Shown in pieces: positions 28,956-38,839 of a stretch of DNA of 64,000 bases. The notes below the pieces were generated by a model. It was given only the letters and a program-made list of their open reading frames with translations, made no database searches and was not told the origin of the DNA. Numbering within the stretch: the stretch's first letter is position 1; every line of letters starts with the position of its first letter. The position numbers and the translations under genes are program-made. Source of the DNA: Candidatus Thermochlorobacter aerophilus (GTDB taxonomy: Bacteria; Bacteroidota; Chlorobiia; Chlorobiales; Thermochlorobacteraceae); the NCBI GenBank assembly GCA_002794105.1, contig PHFL01000071.1:74275-138274 (forward strand), in the 5' to 3' direction.

Positions 28956-30098
28956 ATGGAGAAGGAAAAATTTACCATCGGCATTGAAGAAGAATACCAG
29001 ATTGTCGACCCGCATACTAGAGAGCTTAGAAGCCATATTCAACAAATTTTGGAAGATGGCAAGCGTATTTTGAAGGAGCATATCAAGCCTGAAATGCATC
29101 AGTCTGTAGTCGAGGTTGGTACAGGTATTTGTGCCAATATTGAAGAAGCTCGTCGCGATCTTGTTGCGCTGCGCACAGAGCTTGCCAAGCTTGCCATCAG
29201 CAAGGGACTGCGTATCGTGGCCGCTTCTACGCATCCTTTCTCTGATTGGAAATACCAAGAAATCACTCAGCATGAGCGCTATCGTGGATTAGTCAACGAT
29301 TTCCAAGATGTTGCTCGTGCCAACCTTGTTTTTGGCTTGCATGTCCATGTTGGCATCAAAGACCGTGAAGCACAAATTCAGGTCATGAACCAAATCCGCT
29401 ACATGCTCCCACACATCTTAGCGCTGACTACCAGCTCACCGTTTTGGCTGGGTCGTCCGACAGGACTTTTTTCGTGGCGGACGCAAGTCTTCAAAAGTTT
29501 TCCACGCACTGGTATTCCAGACATTTTTGATTCCTACACGGAGTTTGATGATTATGTCAAATTGCTGGTGCAAACTGGCTGCATTGACAACGGCAAAAAA
29601 ATTTGGTGGGATGTGCGCCCGCATCCATTTTTTGAGACCATTGAAATTCGTATCTGCGACATTCCCACGCGTGTCGATGAATCCATTGCCGTTGCGGCGC
29701 TTATTCAAGCAACGGTAAAAACACTCTACGATCTCTACAAGCGCAACATGCAGTTTCGCCACTATAGCCGTGCGCTGATTGAGGAAAATAAATTCCTTGC
29801 CGCACGCTACGGTCTGACCGGTCAGCTCATTGATTTTAGTAAGAAACAGAAAATTCCGACCGTAGATTTGATTTTGGAGTTTTTGCGCTTTGTCGATAAT
29901 GCTGTCGAAGAACTTGGCTCACGCAAGGAAATCAATACCATCTACAAGATTTTAGAGCACGGCACCAGCGCTCGCAAACAGTTGCAAGTCTATGAAACCA
30001 GCGGTGGCGATATTAAAGCCGTCGTCGATTTTCTCATCAAAGAAACCTTGCATGGCTTGCCTATTGAGATGCCTTCAGTAGCCAGCACGGCACACTAA
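28956..30098 (+). CDS. ybdK: Carboxylate-amine ligase, YbdK/GCS2 family
   Basis: 380 residues from ATG 28956, chosen because AAGGAG lies 10 bases upstream and the protein then begins MEKEKFTIGIEEEYQIVDP, the family N-terminus. GCS2 proteins ligate amino acids with ATP; E. coli YbdK has weak gamma-glutamylcysteine synthetase activity. Further motifs include EVGTGICANIEEAR, VFGLHVHVGIKDRE and WWDVRPHPFFETIEIRICD. In an organism that also carries bshA, a role in thiol metabolism is possible but unproven. Its stop overlaps the convergent GT9 gene by four bases. Confidence 0.9.
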   Translation: MEKEKFTIGIEEEYQIVDPHTRELRSHIQQILEDGKRILKEHIKPEMHQSVVEVGTGICANIEEARRDLVALRTELAKLAISKGLRIVAASTHPFSDWKYQEITQHERYRGLVNDFQDVARANLVFGLHVHVGIKDREAQIQVMNQIRYMLPHILALTTSSPFWLGRPTGLFSWRTQVFKSFPRTGIPDIFDSYTEFDDYVKLLVQTGCIDNGKKIWWDVRPHPFFETIEIRICDIPTRVDESIAVAALIQATVKTLYDLYKRNMQFRHYSRALIEENKFLAARYGLTGQLIDFSKKQKIPTVDLILEFLRFVDNAVEELGSRKEINTIYKILEHGTSARKQLQVYETSGGDIKAVVDFLIKETLHGLPIEMPSVASTAH

Positions 30099-31228
30099 GT
30101 TTTGGGACTTAACAGCACATTTTCCAAGAGGGCTTCACTGGCGGCTATCACTTCTTGTGGCGTAATAGAGGCAACTGTACCATTATGCGCATGCAGTGCC
30201 TGAAACGGTGCAAAAGTCGGATACCACGCGGTTTCACCTTGAGGCAAATGCGTGAGAATCAGCATCGGCACGCGCCAAATATCCGCCAGATGCACGGCAG
30301 CAGAATCAGGCGTTATCAAGATATGCAGTCGCGAAATGATAGCTGCAAAATCTGCAAGTGTTTTGGTCTCATCGCATAGCGCTGCGCCACTCTGCTTGGC
30401 AATTTCTTGAGCTATTTCGCAGTAATTTTTAGCATACAAAATCAGCAACGCCGCATCGGGTCGCTTGGTGCGCAGATGTTTGACAAGCTCAATGAAATTT
30501 TGCGTCCCCCAAAATTTGAACGTTTTTGTGCTTGCAGAAATGTTGATGCCGATAACGGCTTGTTCAGGTGCTGTGCATACCTTCTTGATAACTTTTTCGG
30601 CAAATGCGTGCGCTGTATCTGGAACATGAAAGCAAGGTAGCAGCGGTTCCTCATCAGGGTTGAGCTGGAAGAGGCGCAAGATTTCAGCAAGTTGGCGCAT
30701 CATGCGTTTGTCGGTCGGCATCTTGACCTTTTCGTCATAGAGAAAATCATTTGGTCGCTCAAAGCCCATAATTACCTTCGCATTACAACAGAGGCAAATA
30801 AGTGTCGAGGTGGAAGATGCTGAGTGCACCAAGTCGACCACAATATCGTAGCGCTCTTTTCGTATGGAGTGTATGGCACTGAGGATATCGAGCTTTTTTT
30901 GTTTGATGATGTAGCGTTTGCGGATATGCGGATTTGCTTCTAATGCAACGGCATTGCGTCGGTCGAGCAATACATCTATGGTCATTGCAGGATAGTGGCG
31001 CTTGAGTGCAGCAAAAATCGGTGTTGAAATCAGCGCATCTCCAATCTGATTTTGGCGCAGGAATAGCACCTTCGCCGTCCGAAAATCTACTTGATGCAGT
31101 GATGCCTTGCGGCGCGGGAGCACCCAGCGCAACAGGCGAATCAAGCCCTGCTGCAATCCGTATTCCGTCCATTTTATGGCTTCGCTAATGATGTATTTCG
31201 GCGTGTATTTGACTGGTGTGCGGCTCAT
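30095..31228 (-). CDS. Glycosyltransferase family 9 (heptosyltransferase-like)
   Basis: 377 residues from ATG 31228, which overlaps the stop of the acyltransferase gene by four bases. GT9 enzymes transfer heptose from ADP-heptose to the LPS core at the inner face of the cytoplasmic membrane. The N-terminal motif FLRQNQIGDALISTPIFAAL and the C-terminal nucleotide-binding region with TPDSAAVHLADIWRVP are typical. An rfaE2-like adenylyltransferase about 1.1 kb away would help supply the donor. The acceptor and order in the core cannot be inferred. Confidence 0.9.
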   Translation of the reverse strand: MSRTPVKYTPKYIISEAIKWTEYGLQQGLIRLLRWVLPRRKASLHQVDFRTAKVLFLRQNQIGDALISTPIFAALKRHYPAMTIDVLLDRRNAVALEANPHIRKRYIIKQKKLDILSAIHSIRKERYDIVVDLVHSASSTSTLICLCCNAKVIMGFERPNDFLYDEKVKMPTDKRMMRQLAEILRLFQLNPDEEPLLPCFHVPDTAHAFAEKVIKKVCTAPEQAVIGINISASTKTFKFWGTQNFIELVKHLRTKRPDAALLILYAKNYCEIAQEIAKQSGAALCDETKTLADFAAIISRLHILITPDSAAVHLADIWRVPMLILTHLPQGETAWYPTFAPFQALHAHNGTVASITPQEVIAASEALLENVLLSPKT

Positions 31229-32172
31229 GTCGGCTGATTGTAGAGTTGTGCATCGCTTTGGGTTGTGGCAGCCGCAGTGGGCGCAGGATGTTTCCAGCGG
31301 TTGTGTAGCCAGAACCACTGTTCGGGATAGCGGTAGATATAGGCTTCAATGGCGCGTGTATATCGTTCTGCCAGTTTGTGTACATTGTCGTGGCTGTAGG
31401 TCAAGTCGTCGGTTGGGATATGTGTGATTTCCAAGCGGTATTTGCCGAAGCCTGTTCGCACGGGCATCACCAGTAGCATGGGCAGATTGGTGCGCAGTGC
31501 AAAGACGGCGGCGCCTAAGAATATGGCGGCACGCTGTCCTAAAAATTCTGTGAAGTATCCGTCGCTATGTCCAGCTTGGTCGCTCAGCAAGGCTAAGAGT
31601 TTGCCTTCACGCAATCGGCGCAGACCTAAACGCGCCGCATCTTGCATGGTAATAAGTTCATTGCCACACTCTGTTCGCCATTTATTGAGCAATGCATCTA
31701 AGTACGAATTGGAGAGTGGTTTATAGACGATAGCTACTGGTGACACGACCCGTGCCCAGCAGACTGCCATCAATTCCCAATTGCCGAAGTGCGCTGAAAC
31801 CACCACGCCACCACGCTGTTTTGAAAAACATAGGTCATTGATAAGACTGGCATCGATTTCAAAACGTGCCTTGGCATCGTGCTCGGTGCGCACCAGCGGC
31901 AGGCGCAGGACCTCCAAGAAATTCATGGCTTGACCAAGATACATGCGTCGGGCAATTTCGGCGCGCTCATCCGCACTTTTTTCGGGAAAAGCCGCTTGCA
32001 AATTTTGCTCGACTAACTTTCTGCGCAGTTTGAGCCCATCATACAGCCACTTTCCCAGCCGCTCTGCAAAAGCATACACCTGCTCATCTGACATGCGTTG
32101 CACCACAGCTGCCACTATGCAAACCAGCCGATAGAATATCCAGTCTATCACCCGTTTTACCTGTCGCTTCAT
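31225..32172 (-). CDS. Lipid A acyltransferase, LpxL/HtrB family
   Basis: 315 residues. Membrane-bound acyltransferase that adds a secondary acyl chain to a lipid A precursor. One N-terminal membrane helix (about 10-25) and the catalytic H128-FGNW-E133 motif are visible; the substrate-binding GHSDGYFTEFLGQRAAIF segment follows near residue 206. Together with the overlapping GT9 gene it forms an LPS-core/lipid A pair. It is divergent from the rfaE2 gene, with a 173-base intergenic region. Confidence 0.9.
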   Translation of the reverse strand: MKRQVKRVIDWIFYRLVCIVAAVVQRMSDEQVYAFAERLGKWLYDGLKLRRKLVEQNLQAAFPEKSADERAEIARRMYLGQAMNFLEVLRLPLVRTEHDAKARFEIDASLINDLCFSKQRGGVVVSAHFGNWELMAVCWARVVSPVAIVYKPLSNSYLDALLNKWRTECGNELITMQDAARLGLRRLREGKLLALLSDQAGHSDGYFTEFLGQRAAIFLGAAVFALRTNLPMLLVMPVRTGFGKYRLEITHIPTDDLTYSHDNVHKLAERYTRAIEAYIYRYPEQWFWLHNRWKHPAPTAAATTQSDAQLYNQPT

Positions 32173-32344
32173 GTATCAAATGTGAATTTCACAGCAAAGC
32201 AAATCGGTTTGTCACGACACTGTGTTGAACTTGAATTTTATCAGAAGAACACCATACATTCGTATTTTCAAGCCACGTGCGGCACTTGACCAACTGCCTA
32301 TATTGCGTTTGCAAATTTACACCAAATCTTTTTCGTAAAACTGC

Positions 32345-32839
32345 ATGATGAATTTACATGGCGCCATTTTGCCACTTGACGCGGCCAAACAACTGGTCTA
32401 TCGCGCTCAGCAACTTGGCAAGACGGTGGTTTTCACCAATGGCTGCTTCGACATTCTGCATGCTGGGCATGTGCAGTACCTTGAGAAAGCCAAAGCACTT
32501 GGCGACATGCTTATTGTTGCCATCAACAGCGATGCGTCTGTGCGCCGACTCAAGGGCGCACCGCGTCCGATAAACTCTGAGCAAGATCGTGCGTATATTC
32601 TAAGCCGTCTCAAGCCCGTCGATGCCGTCGTCGTGTTTGATGACGATACCCCCTTACGCGTAATTGAAACGCTGCTGCCCGATATTTTGGTAAAAGGCAG
32701 TGATTGGGATGTAGAGAACATCGTTGGCAAAGACATTGTTGAAGCCCACGGCGGAGAAGTGCGCACCATTGAGTTCTTGGATGGTCGCTCTACAAGTGGC
32801 ATAATTGAAAAAATTTTGAAGGCATATCGAAACCCTTGA
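32345..32839 (+). CDS. rfaE2: D-glycero-beta-D-manno-heptose 1-phosphate adenylyltransferase
   Basis: 164 residues: the nucleotidyltransferase domain alone, corresponding to the C-terminal half of the fused HldE. It makes ADP-heptose, used for the LPS core. The motif TNGCFDILHAGHVQYLEKAK contains the HxGH pair, and VKGSDWDVENIVG and FLDGRSTSGIIEKIL are diagnostic of this family. The partner kinase domain would be encoded elsewhere. Two ATG codons, 32345 and 32348, are equally possible. It is followed seven bases later by tamB. Confidence 0.94.
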   Translation: MMNLHGAILPLDAAKQLVYRAQQLGKTVVFTNGCFDILHAGHVQYLEKAKALGDMLIVAINSDASVRRLKGAPRPINSEQDRAYILSRLKPVDAVVVFDDDTPLRVIETLLPDILVKGSDWDVENIVGKDIVEAHGGEVRTIEFLDGRSTSGIIEKILKAYRNP

Positions 32840-32846
32840 ATATGTG

Positions 32847-35800
32847 ATGCCTTTGAGTGATAAAATAATTTTGCTTTTAGCCTTTGTTGCCGAGTGGTTA
32901 TATCGTTTGGCTGTTTTTATTTTTCGCAATGCTTTCTACCTGATACTTCTTTTGTGTACTACCGTAGCTGCACTCTTTGGCTATGCTCAAACCGAACATG
33001 GAAAAGCGTTTTTGAAAGAGAAGGCTATTGCCTTTTTTGCTGAGAATTTCAATGGTCGGCTGGCGTTTCATGAACTTTCTTTTCGTTTCCCTAACCAATT
33101 GATGGTAGATAGTATCAAAGTCTATGTTGCACAAGATAGTGTGCCGAGCCTTTCAGCCGACCAACTTGCTATTGATTTTGCTGCCGATGTGCTCTATGAT
33201 GGTCTTTTGAACGGTTTTGTAGATCGTGTTCACTTTCGGCGCATTTTCCTACGCAACTTCTTTGTGCGCCTCAATGAGGATACAACTGGCAATTTTTCCA
33301 TCCTCAATCTTCTTAAGTCAGAACCTGAAACCTCTGCCGACACTGCCGAAAGCACCCTGCCAAAGCTCATTTTTGATGAAATCGCTTTAGATTCTGCCCA
33401 AATCATTTGGCTTCGTGCGCGTGCAGCACCTGCTACTCGTGACTCTATTGTCTATGACTACTGGAATATCACCAATCTTAACTTGCTCTGCTATTTTGAA
33501 TACAGCAACGATGTTCTTTCCCTCATTTTGCGCAAACTGCAGTTTGAAGAGCCTCACAAACATCTGGTTCTGCGTCATGCCTCAGGCTTTTTTATGGTTA
33601 CTGACGAGCGGGTAGAAGTGTTAGGGTTAAGAGTAGAAACTGCCGCCTCACGCCTTGCTTGCCATGCTTCACTTAGCGGCATTAACATCTTTGCTCCGAT
33701 TACACAAGCCGCTATTGAAAAAACTCGTTTCATGATCGATTTAGATGCCTCATGCATTGTGCCTACAGAGTTTCAAGCAATTGTTCCTGATGTGCCTCTG
33801 CCTGCTGGTGAATTTGGCGCCCTAATTGAAGCACGCGGTTGGCTCAACAATTTCACTCTTTCACCAAGCTATGTGCGCACGCCACAAAGTTTGCTCAATC
33901 TCTCTGGTGAAGTGGTTGGCATTTTTTCACTTGAATCGCTTTGGATAAATATACTGGTTCGCGATTCCTATCTCTCTGTGCCTGAACTGTCAGAGCTTCT
34001 GAAGCTAGAAGGTCTGCGACCTTATCGCGGGTTGGGCACCATTGAACTTGAAGGCCGATACCGTGGCACAATAGACAATTTCAAAGCTGAACTGGCTGCT
34101 GCTTCGAACGCAGGTATTCTGAATGCCAACTTAGAGATGAGTTTTAGACCGGGCTACCCAGTTCGCTATATTGGCGACATAAGCTTGCAGCGTCTTAATC
34201 TTGCCACAGTGCTGAGTGATTCTTCCATGCAGAGCAACATCAATTTCAGCGGTGAAGTCATCGGCGAAGGGACAGACTTTCTACGGCTGCGTGATGTCAA
34301 GACACGTATCAACGGCAGGTTCGACTCTTCTTCCTTCGGCTCTCGCCATATTTCTTCAGCTACACTCAATCTTAACATCGCCCAGCAGAAAGCTGTGGGC
34401 GGACTGCACATTCGCTCTGGGGAACAGGAACTGCACTTCAATGGCGAACTGGACCTGCGCCAAAAAGAACCTCGCTACAAGGGTCGCGCCGAGCTAGTGC
34501 AAGTTGACCTCAGCCAGTGGGTTGATGATGATAGCCTTACCACATACCTGAACATGACCTGCGAATTAGATGGCGAAAGTTTTGACCTCAGCAAAATCAG
34601 TGGCAATTTCAAAATCACATTCGATTCTTCACATGTTGGCAAGCTCTACATTCTTTCAGGTACAGAAGCCTCGCTGTCGCTTTTCCAGAGCGATAGCCTT
34701 TCGCGCATTTCTTTGGAGAGCAACGTAGCCAATTTTGAAGCGGAAGGGCAGTTCAACCTTCCTACACTGCTGAAGTTACTGTCTCTGCAGAGTGCTGTAG
34801 TCAGTGAAGAAGTTCTTAAGAACAACATTTTCCGCAGTCCCGCTCAGCAAAAACGCTATGAGCGCATCATGGCTCGCTCCGACAAGATTTTCAGGGATTT
34901 GCAGAAAAGCTCACGCCGCAAGCGAGCACCCGACGAAGCAGAAGAAGGGAGCATCACTGATTCTTTGCTGGCTCTTCCCAGTCTTCAAGTTCGCTATAAA
35001 CTTCGTTTCAAGAGTCTTTCAGATATTACGCTGGTGCTGCAATCTGGCTACTTCAATGCGATTGGCGAGCTTTCAGGCTACTTGGAAAGCCAGCCGAACT
35101 TTTGCCGCTTTAGTGCAAACTTAACGATTGATTCTCTGCGCTTTTCTAACATTCTTGCCGCACGTCGGCTAAACGTCTCACTTGACTACATCGATAACCT
35201 GAAACCAGATTCGTCTCAAGCTCGCACTTTTCATCACCTCGGCGGCACGCTCATTGCCAATGTATTCCGCATGAAAGTGAGCAATCAGCGCTTTGTTAAA
35301 ACCTCCCTAGTCGCTAAGTATTCACCGAGTAACCTTAATCTTAACTTGCGCACAACCAATCAGAACATTCGCGGGCTTTTTGACTTGGATACCGATATTC
35401 GCGTCATCAATGATAGTTATGTCATCTCTTTACGCGATGCCACTTTTGCTACGCAAAATTATTTCTGGCAAAATGATAGCAGAGCCCAAATCCTTATCAG
35501 CCGCGAACTTACCAAATTTGAAAACTTCAGTTTCAGCAATGCTGAGCAAGAAATTACACTGCGCGGGCAATTCTCACTTTCAGGTCGTAGTGAGCTTGCA
35601 TTCACCATCAAGGATTTTTCGCTTGCCGATATTCGTCAGTTCTTGTTTGATTCTCCCAACGTCCAACTCGGTGGTCTGCTCAATCTCTCTGTGGTTGCCA
35701 CAGGCAATTTCACTGCACCTGAAGTTAAGCTAAGTGCCACGCTTGATAACTTCTTCTACGAGACGATTGACATCGGACACTTTGAACTTGCTGGTAAGTA

Positions 35801-37841
35801 TCTCGATACGGAGAAGTCTTTTACTTTCGAGCTTCATGCCAACACCGATACGGCTCGCTACCAATTGCTCAAGCTACCGCTCAAGCCTTACACCCACATC
35901 ACTGGAGAGGGGCGCATTCCGCTTGACCTTTCACCCAATGCTGAAGAACGCCTGCCAAAACGAGAGCGCCTTTTTGTGCAAATCGTCTGTCCAAACATCA
36001 GTCCCGCCTTTTTGGAATTTGCTGCGCCTTTGCGAAATACCTTTGGCGAAATCAGTGCACGTGCAACGCTTTCTGGATTTTTCCCTCACCCGAAGTTAGA
36101 TGTCTTACTTCGGGTTAAAAATCTGCATACAACTGCTATTGCCTCTAATGTGGAGTATATTATCAACGGCAGTGCAGCGCTTACACCCAGTCTTGTAAGT
36201 TGGCAAGGTGTGGAAATGCGAGATAGGCAAGGTGGAGTATTGGTCACCAGCGGGTCTGTGCAAATGTCCGATTTCGATGTTCAGCGATTTGATATTCGAT
36301 TGAGTTTTTCGAAGCTTTTGCTCTACAATAAGTCTGCAGGCAGAAGTGAAGAGCTTTTGGGGAGATTGGTTGCCAGTTCAGATGAGTTGCGTTTTTCGGG
36401 CACACTTGCTGAGCCGATGCTCTCTGGCTCTCTGCGTCTCGATAATGGTCGGCTTACGCAGTTTCGTTCAGGGTCTAGCAAAGGCTCGCAGATTGTGGAA
36501 GCTTCTCGCTTTATTACGACCATCGTTGAAGCTGATACTTCTCTTGAAGCCCGCTTGCGACGCAATCCTACACTTAATTTGACGCTCGATGAAGAATTTG
36601 AACTTTCTGAGACAGCTCGTGCCATTCGCTCTGCATATAAACCGTCTTTTGTCGATGCGCTGTCCATGTCGCTTCGCGTCTCGACGGTTCAACCGCTGGT
36701 TTATACGCTGGTATTTGACCGATTCTTGGGCGAACAACTAGATGCAACGATTGAGGATATGGCAATTACCATCAATAAGCGCCGCTTAAATTATCGTGTG
36801 TTTGGTTCAGCCAGTATTACATCAGGACGATATAACTTTTACGGCGTCGCCTTCGATATTGAGCCAGGCGCTACGATGAAATGGTTTGGTGGCGGCTTAA
36901 CCGATGCCGTGCTTGACATTTTTGCTCGTCATTCACTTCGTGTGCTATCACGAACCCGCAACGAGTTTGAAACTATTGTCTTGCGCCCACACATTGCTGG
37001 CACGGTAGAAGATACCCGCATTGAGATTGGCTATTTTCTCAACGAGCGATTCTACAAGGCTCCCAACACGAGCCTCGTTGGAGAAGAAGACCCTAACGCT
37101 GTTTTGAATTTTGTAACGCTACTGACCGCTCGTCAATGGTATGCTCCTCCGGGTAGCGCTACGAGCACACTTTCCAGCGAGATGCTAACTGGCGCAGGCT
37201 TATCTGCTGGCGCTGGCTTGCTTTCTACGCAAGTTACACGACTTGCTTCAGCCATTCAGGGCGTGCAAGCTATCAACATTGATTTTGCACGCGACCGTAG
37301 CGGACAAGTTGCAGGCGTCGATTTTTCGTTTGAATATGCTGTTCCGGGCACAGACGGCCGACTGGTCATTACTGGTTCAGGTTCCACTGCTGCCATCGAC
37401 TCACTGGGTCGCAGTAGCAACGCCATTAGTAATATGCAACGCTTGGAATATCGTATCAGCCGCAATTTGGTCTTGGAAGCTTTTCGCAATTTTGGTCCTA
37501 ATAATTTCAACCTGTTTAATAACTCAATTGCGGAACTGTGGGGAATTGGCATCTCATACCGTGAAAGTTTTCACACTTGGGGCGAATTGGGCATGCGTTG
37601 GAGCGCATATCTTGATGCTTTTCGCCGATGGATATCTGGTAGCTCGGCTCACAAGAGCGACAGCGCGCAGCACACTGATAGCACTGCACTGCCAAGTGCT
37701 ATCTCCCGCATCTCTCTGCCCAATCTCAACTCTGCGTTGCCTGCCCCTAGTGGCAAGAAGTTACCTATTTCAGACACTGATACTAGCAGCGCCCTGCTAC
37801 CAATAGACTCGAGCGCTGTGCTACGTCGTCGTTCTAAATAA
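32847..37841 (+). CDS. tamB: TamB-family translocation and assembly protein
   Basis: 1664 residues. One N-terminal membrane anchor (about 17-37) is followed by a very long beta-rich repeat region without cysteines and a C-terminal DUF490 domain (FYGVAFDIEPGATMKWFGGGL, GIGISYRESFHTWGELGMRW). TamB-like proteins bridge inner and outer membrane and shuttle phospholipid or assist barrel assembly. The N-terminal AsmA-like segment (GYAQTEHGKAFLKEKAIAFF) fits. ATG 32847 is chosen over a GTG three bases upstream. A Ser/Asp-rich tail follows the domain. The partner TamA is not in view. Confidence 0.92.
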   Translation: MPLSDKIILLLAFVAEWLYRLAVFIFRNAFYLILLLCTTVAALFGYAQTEHGKAFLKEKAIAFFAENFNGRLAFHELSFRFPNQLMVDSIKVYVAQDSVPSLSADQLAIDFAADVLYDGLLNGFVDRVHFRRIFLRNFFVRLNEDTTGNFSILNLLKSEPETSADTAESTLPKLIFDEIALDSAQIIWLRARAAPATRDSIVYDYWNITNLNLLCYFEYSNDVLSLILRKLQFEEPHKHLVLRHASGFFMVTDERVEVLGLRVETAASRLACHASLSGINIFAPITQAAIEKTRFMIDLDASCIVPTEFQAIVPDVPLPAGEFGALIEARGWLNNFTLSPSYVRTPQSLLNLSGEVVGIFSLESLWINILVRDSYLSVPELSELLKLEGLRPYRGLGTIELEGRYRGTIDNFKAELAAASNAGILNANLEMSFRPGYPVRYIGDISLQRLNLATVLSDSSMQSNINFSGEVIGEGTDFLRLRDVKTRINGRFDSSSFGSRHISSATLNLNIAQQKAVGGLHIRSGEQELHFNGELDLRQKEPRYKGRAELVQVDLSQWVDDDSLTTYLNMTCELDGESFDLSKISGNFKITFDSSHVGKLYILSGTEASLSLFQSDSLSRISLESNVANFEAEGQFNLPTLLKLLSLQSAVVSEEVLKNNIFRSPAQQKRYERIMARSDKIFRDLQKSSRRKRAPDEAEEGSITDSLLALPSLQVRYKLRFKSLSDITLVLQSGYFNAIGELSGYLESQPNFCRFSANLTIDSLRFSNILAARRLNVSLDYIDNLKPDSSQARTFHHLGGTLIANVFRMKVSNQRFVKTSLVAKYSPSNLNLNLRTTNQNIRGLFDLDTDIRVINDSYVISLRDATFATQNYFWQNDSRAQILISRELTKFENFSFSNAEQEITLRGQFSLSGRSELAFTIKDFSLADIRQFLFDSPNVQLGGLLNLSVVATGNFTAPEVKLSATLDNFFYETIDIGHFELAGKYLDTEKSFTFELHANTDTARYQLLKLPLKPYTHITGEGRIPLDLSPNAEERLPKRERLFVQIVCPNISPAFLEFAAPLRNTFGEISARATLSGFFPHPKLDVLLRVKNLHTTAIASNVEYIINGSAALTPSLVSWQGVEMRDRQGGVLVTSGSVQMSDFDVQRFDIRLSFSKLLLYNKSAGRSEELLGRLVASSDELRFSGTLAEPMLSGSLRLDNGRLTQFRSGSSKGSQIVEASRFITTIVEADTSLEARLRRNPTLNLTLDEEFELSETARAIRSAYKPSFVDALSMSLRVSTVQPLVYTLVFDRFLGEQLDATIEDMAITINKRRLNYRVFGSASITSGRYNFYGVAFDIEPGATMKWFGGGLTDAVLDIFARHSLRVLSRTRNEFETIVLRPHIAGTVEDTRIEIGYFLNERFYKAPNTSLVGEEDPNAVLNFVTLLTARQWYAPPGSATSTLSSEMLTGAGLSAGAGLLSTQVTRLASAIQGVQAINIDFARDRSGQVAGVDFSFEYAVPGTDGRLVITGSGSTAAIDSLGRSSNAISNMQRLEYRISRNLVLEAFRNFGPNNFNLFNNSIAELWGIGISYRESFHTWGELGMRWSAYLDAFRRWISGSSAHKSDSAQHTDSTALPSAISRISLPNLNSALPAPSGKKLPISDTDTSSALLPIDSSAVLRRRSK

Positions 37842-37860
37842 CTTATCTACTGCATCACAC

Positions 37861-38331
37861 TTGACGAAAGAATGTTTAACTCGCTCTCATGAAGAAACAC
37901 GCGAACTTGCACGTCAGTTTGCTACAACACTTCAACCCGGTGATATTGTGGCGCTAATTGGCGAACTGGGTGCAGGCAAAACTGAATTTACGCGTGGCAT
38001 TGCCGATGTCTTTAATGTCGAGGTCGACATTACAAGTCCGACCTTCTCACTACTCAATATCTATGTCGGAAGTGTGCGAGGCAGGCCCGTAGAAATCTAC
38101 CATTTCGATTGGTATCGCATCAACGATGCAGAAGAGCTGTATAACATCGGCTTTGAAGAGTATTTCTATGGCGAAGGGGTTTGTATCGTGGAGTGGGCTG
38201 ACCGCTTCCCTAAGCTAATTCCTAAACATGCACGGCAGGTTAGAATTGAAACTGTAGGTGACACTGAACGCCGCATCGTGATTGAAGGTGGATTACCAAT
38301 TGCGCGTGCTACTTCTTTTTGGCGTCAGTAA
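37861..38331 (+). CDS. tsaE: tRNA threonylcarbamoyladenosine biosynthesis ATPase TsaE
   Basis: 156 residues. TsaE is the ATPase of the TsaB-TsaD-TsaE complex that makes the universal t6A37 modification of tRNAs reading ANN codons. The P-loop GELGAGKT is at residues 34-41, and the family signatures TSPTFSLLNIY and YHFDWYRINDAEEL follow. The start is a TTG at 37861 in the 20-base gap after tamB; no better in-frame start exists. Its end overlaps the convergent 38325 gene by seven bases. Confidence 0.93.
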   Translation: MTKECLTRSHEETRELARQFATTLQPGDIVALIGELGAGKTEFTRGIADVFNVEVDITSPTFSLLNIYVGSVRGRPVEIYHFDWYRINDAEELYNIGFEEYFYGEGVCIVEWADRFPKLIPKHARQVRIETVGDTERRIVIEGGLPIARATSFWRQ

Positions 38332-38816
38332 ACGCTCTGCACAGTTCGTGGTAGAGCCTTTAAGAGCCGCAGGCGATTGCTCTTTAAGCGCAAACGCACT
38401 ACTGCTGTTACTTCTGAGCCTGCAGGAATTTCCCCTATGGTCGGCGTATCGAGCAGGCGGAACTCTGCTACGGTGTGATTAGGCTCCAACGATTGTCTCT
38501 CGACCCTACATTGCCAAAGACGGTCTTGATACAAAATCCATGCTCGGTCGATAGCTATGGCTGGCATGCGGTTACCTTCTCCCACGAGCCGAAGTACCCC
38601 CAAAAGATGCTTTTTTGAGGCACTACCTACGGTCGGCATGTGGTCATACCATAGTTCAGCAGTTAAGCTCACCTTCACTCCGTGAAGTGTTACTGCCAAG
38701 GGCGCTTTTTCCAAACGACTTCTCGAATATGGGATTGATTGTGCCTGTACCTCAGGCCAGATAACACTTATACTAATCAGCAGTGCTATGCAAAAATATC
38801 TTGGTGTGCATGTCAT
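38325..38816 (-). CDS. Exported hypothetical protein
   Basis: 163 residues, unrecognised. A signal peptide (about 1-25, ending EVQAQS) leads into a mostly beta-rich mature part (LEKAPLAVTLHGVKVSLTAE, VAEFRLLDTPTIGEIPAGS), suggesting a small periplasmic or surface sandwich. It follows the GAF/PP2C gene on the same strand by 23 bases, so co-transcription with the signalling module is likely; a direct role in it is not evident. Confidence 0.65.
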   Translation of the reverse strand: MTCTPRYFCIALLISISVIWPEVQAQSIPYSRSRLEKAPLAVTLHGVKVSLTAELWYDHMPTVGSASKKHLLGVLRLVGEGNRMPAIAIDRAWILYQDRLWQCRVERQSLEPNHTVAEFRLLDTPTIGEIPAGSEVTAVVRLRLKSNRLRLLKALPRTVQSVY

Positions 38817-38839
38817 TTGTGCATTGTGTGGTCAGCACT

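Noticed and set aside
31229..31318. Longer start of the GT9 gene
   Set aside because: It would overlap the acyltransferase gene by 94 bases; ATG 31228 gives a normal four-base overlap.
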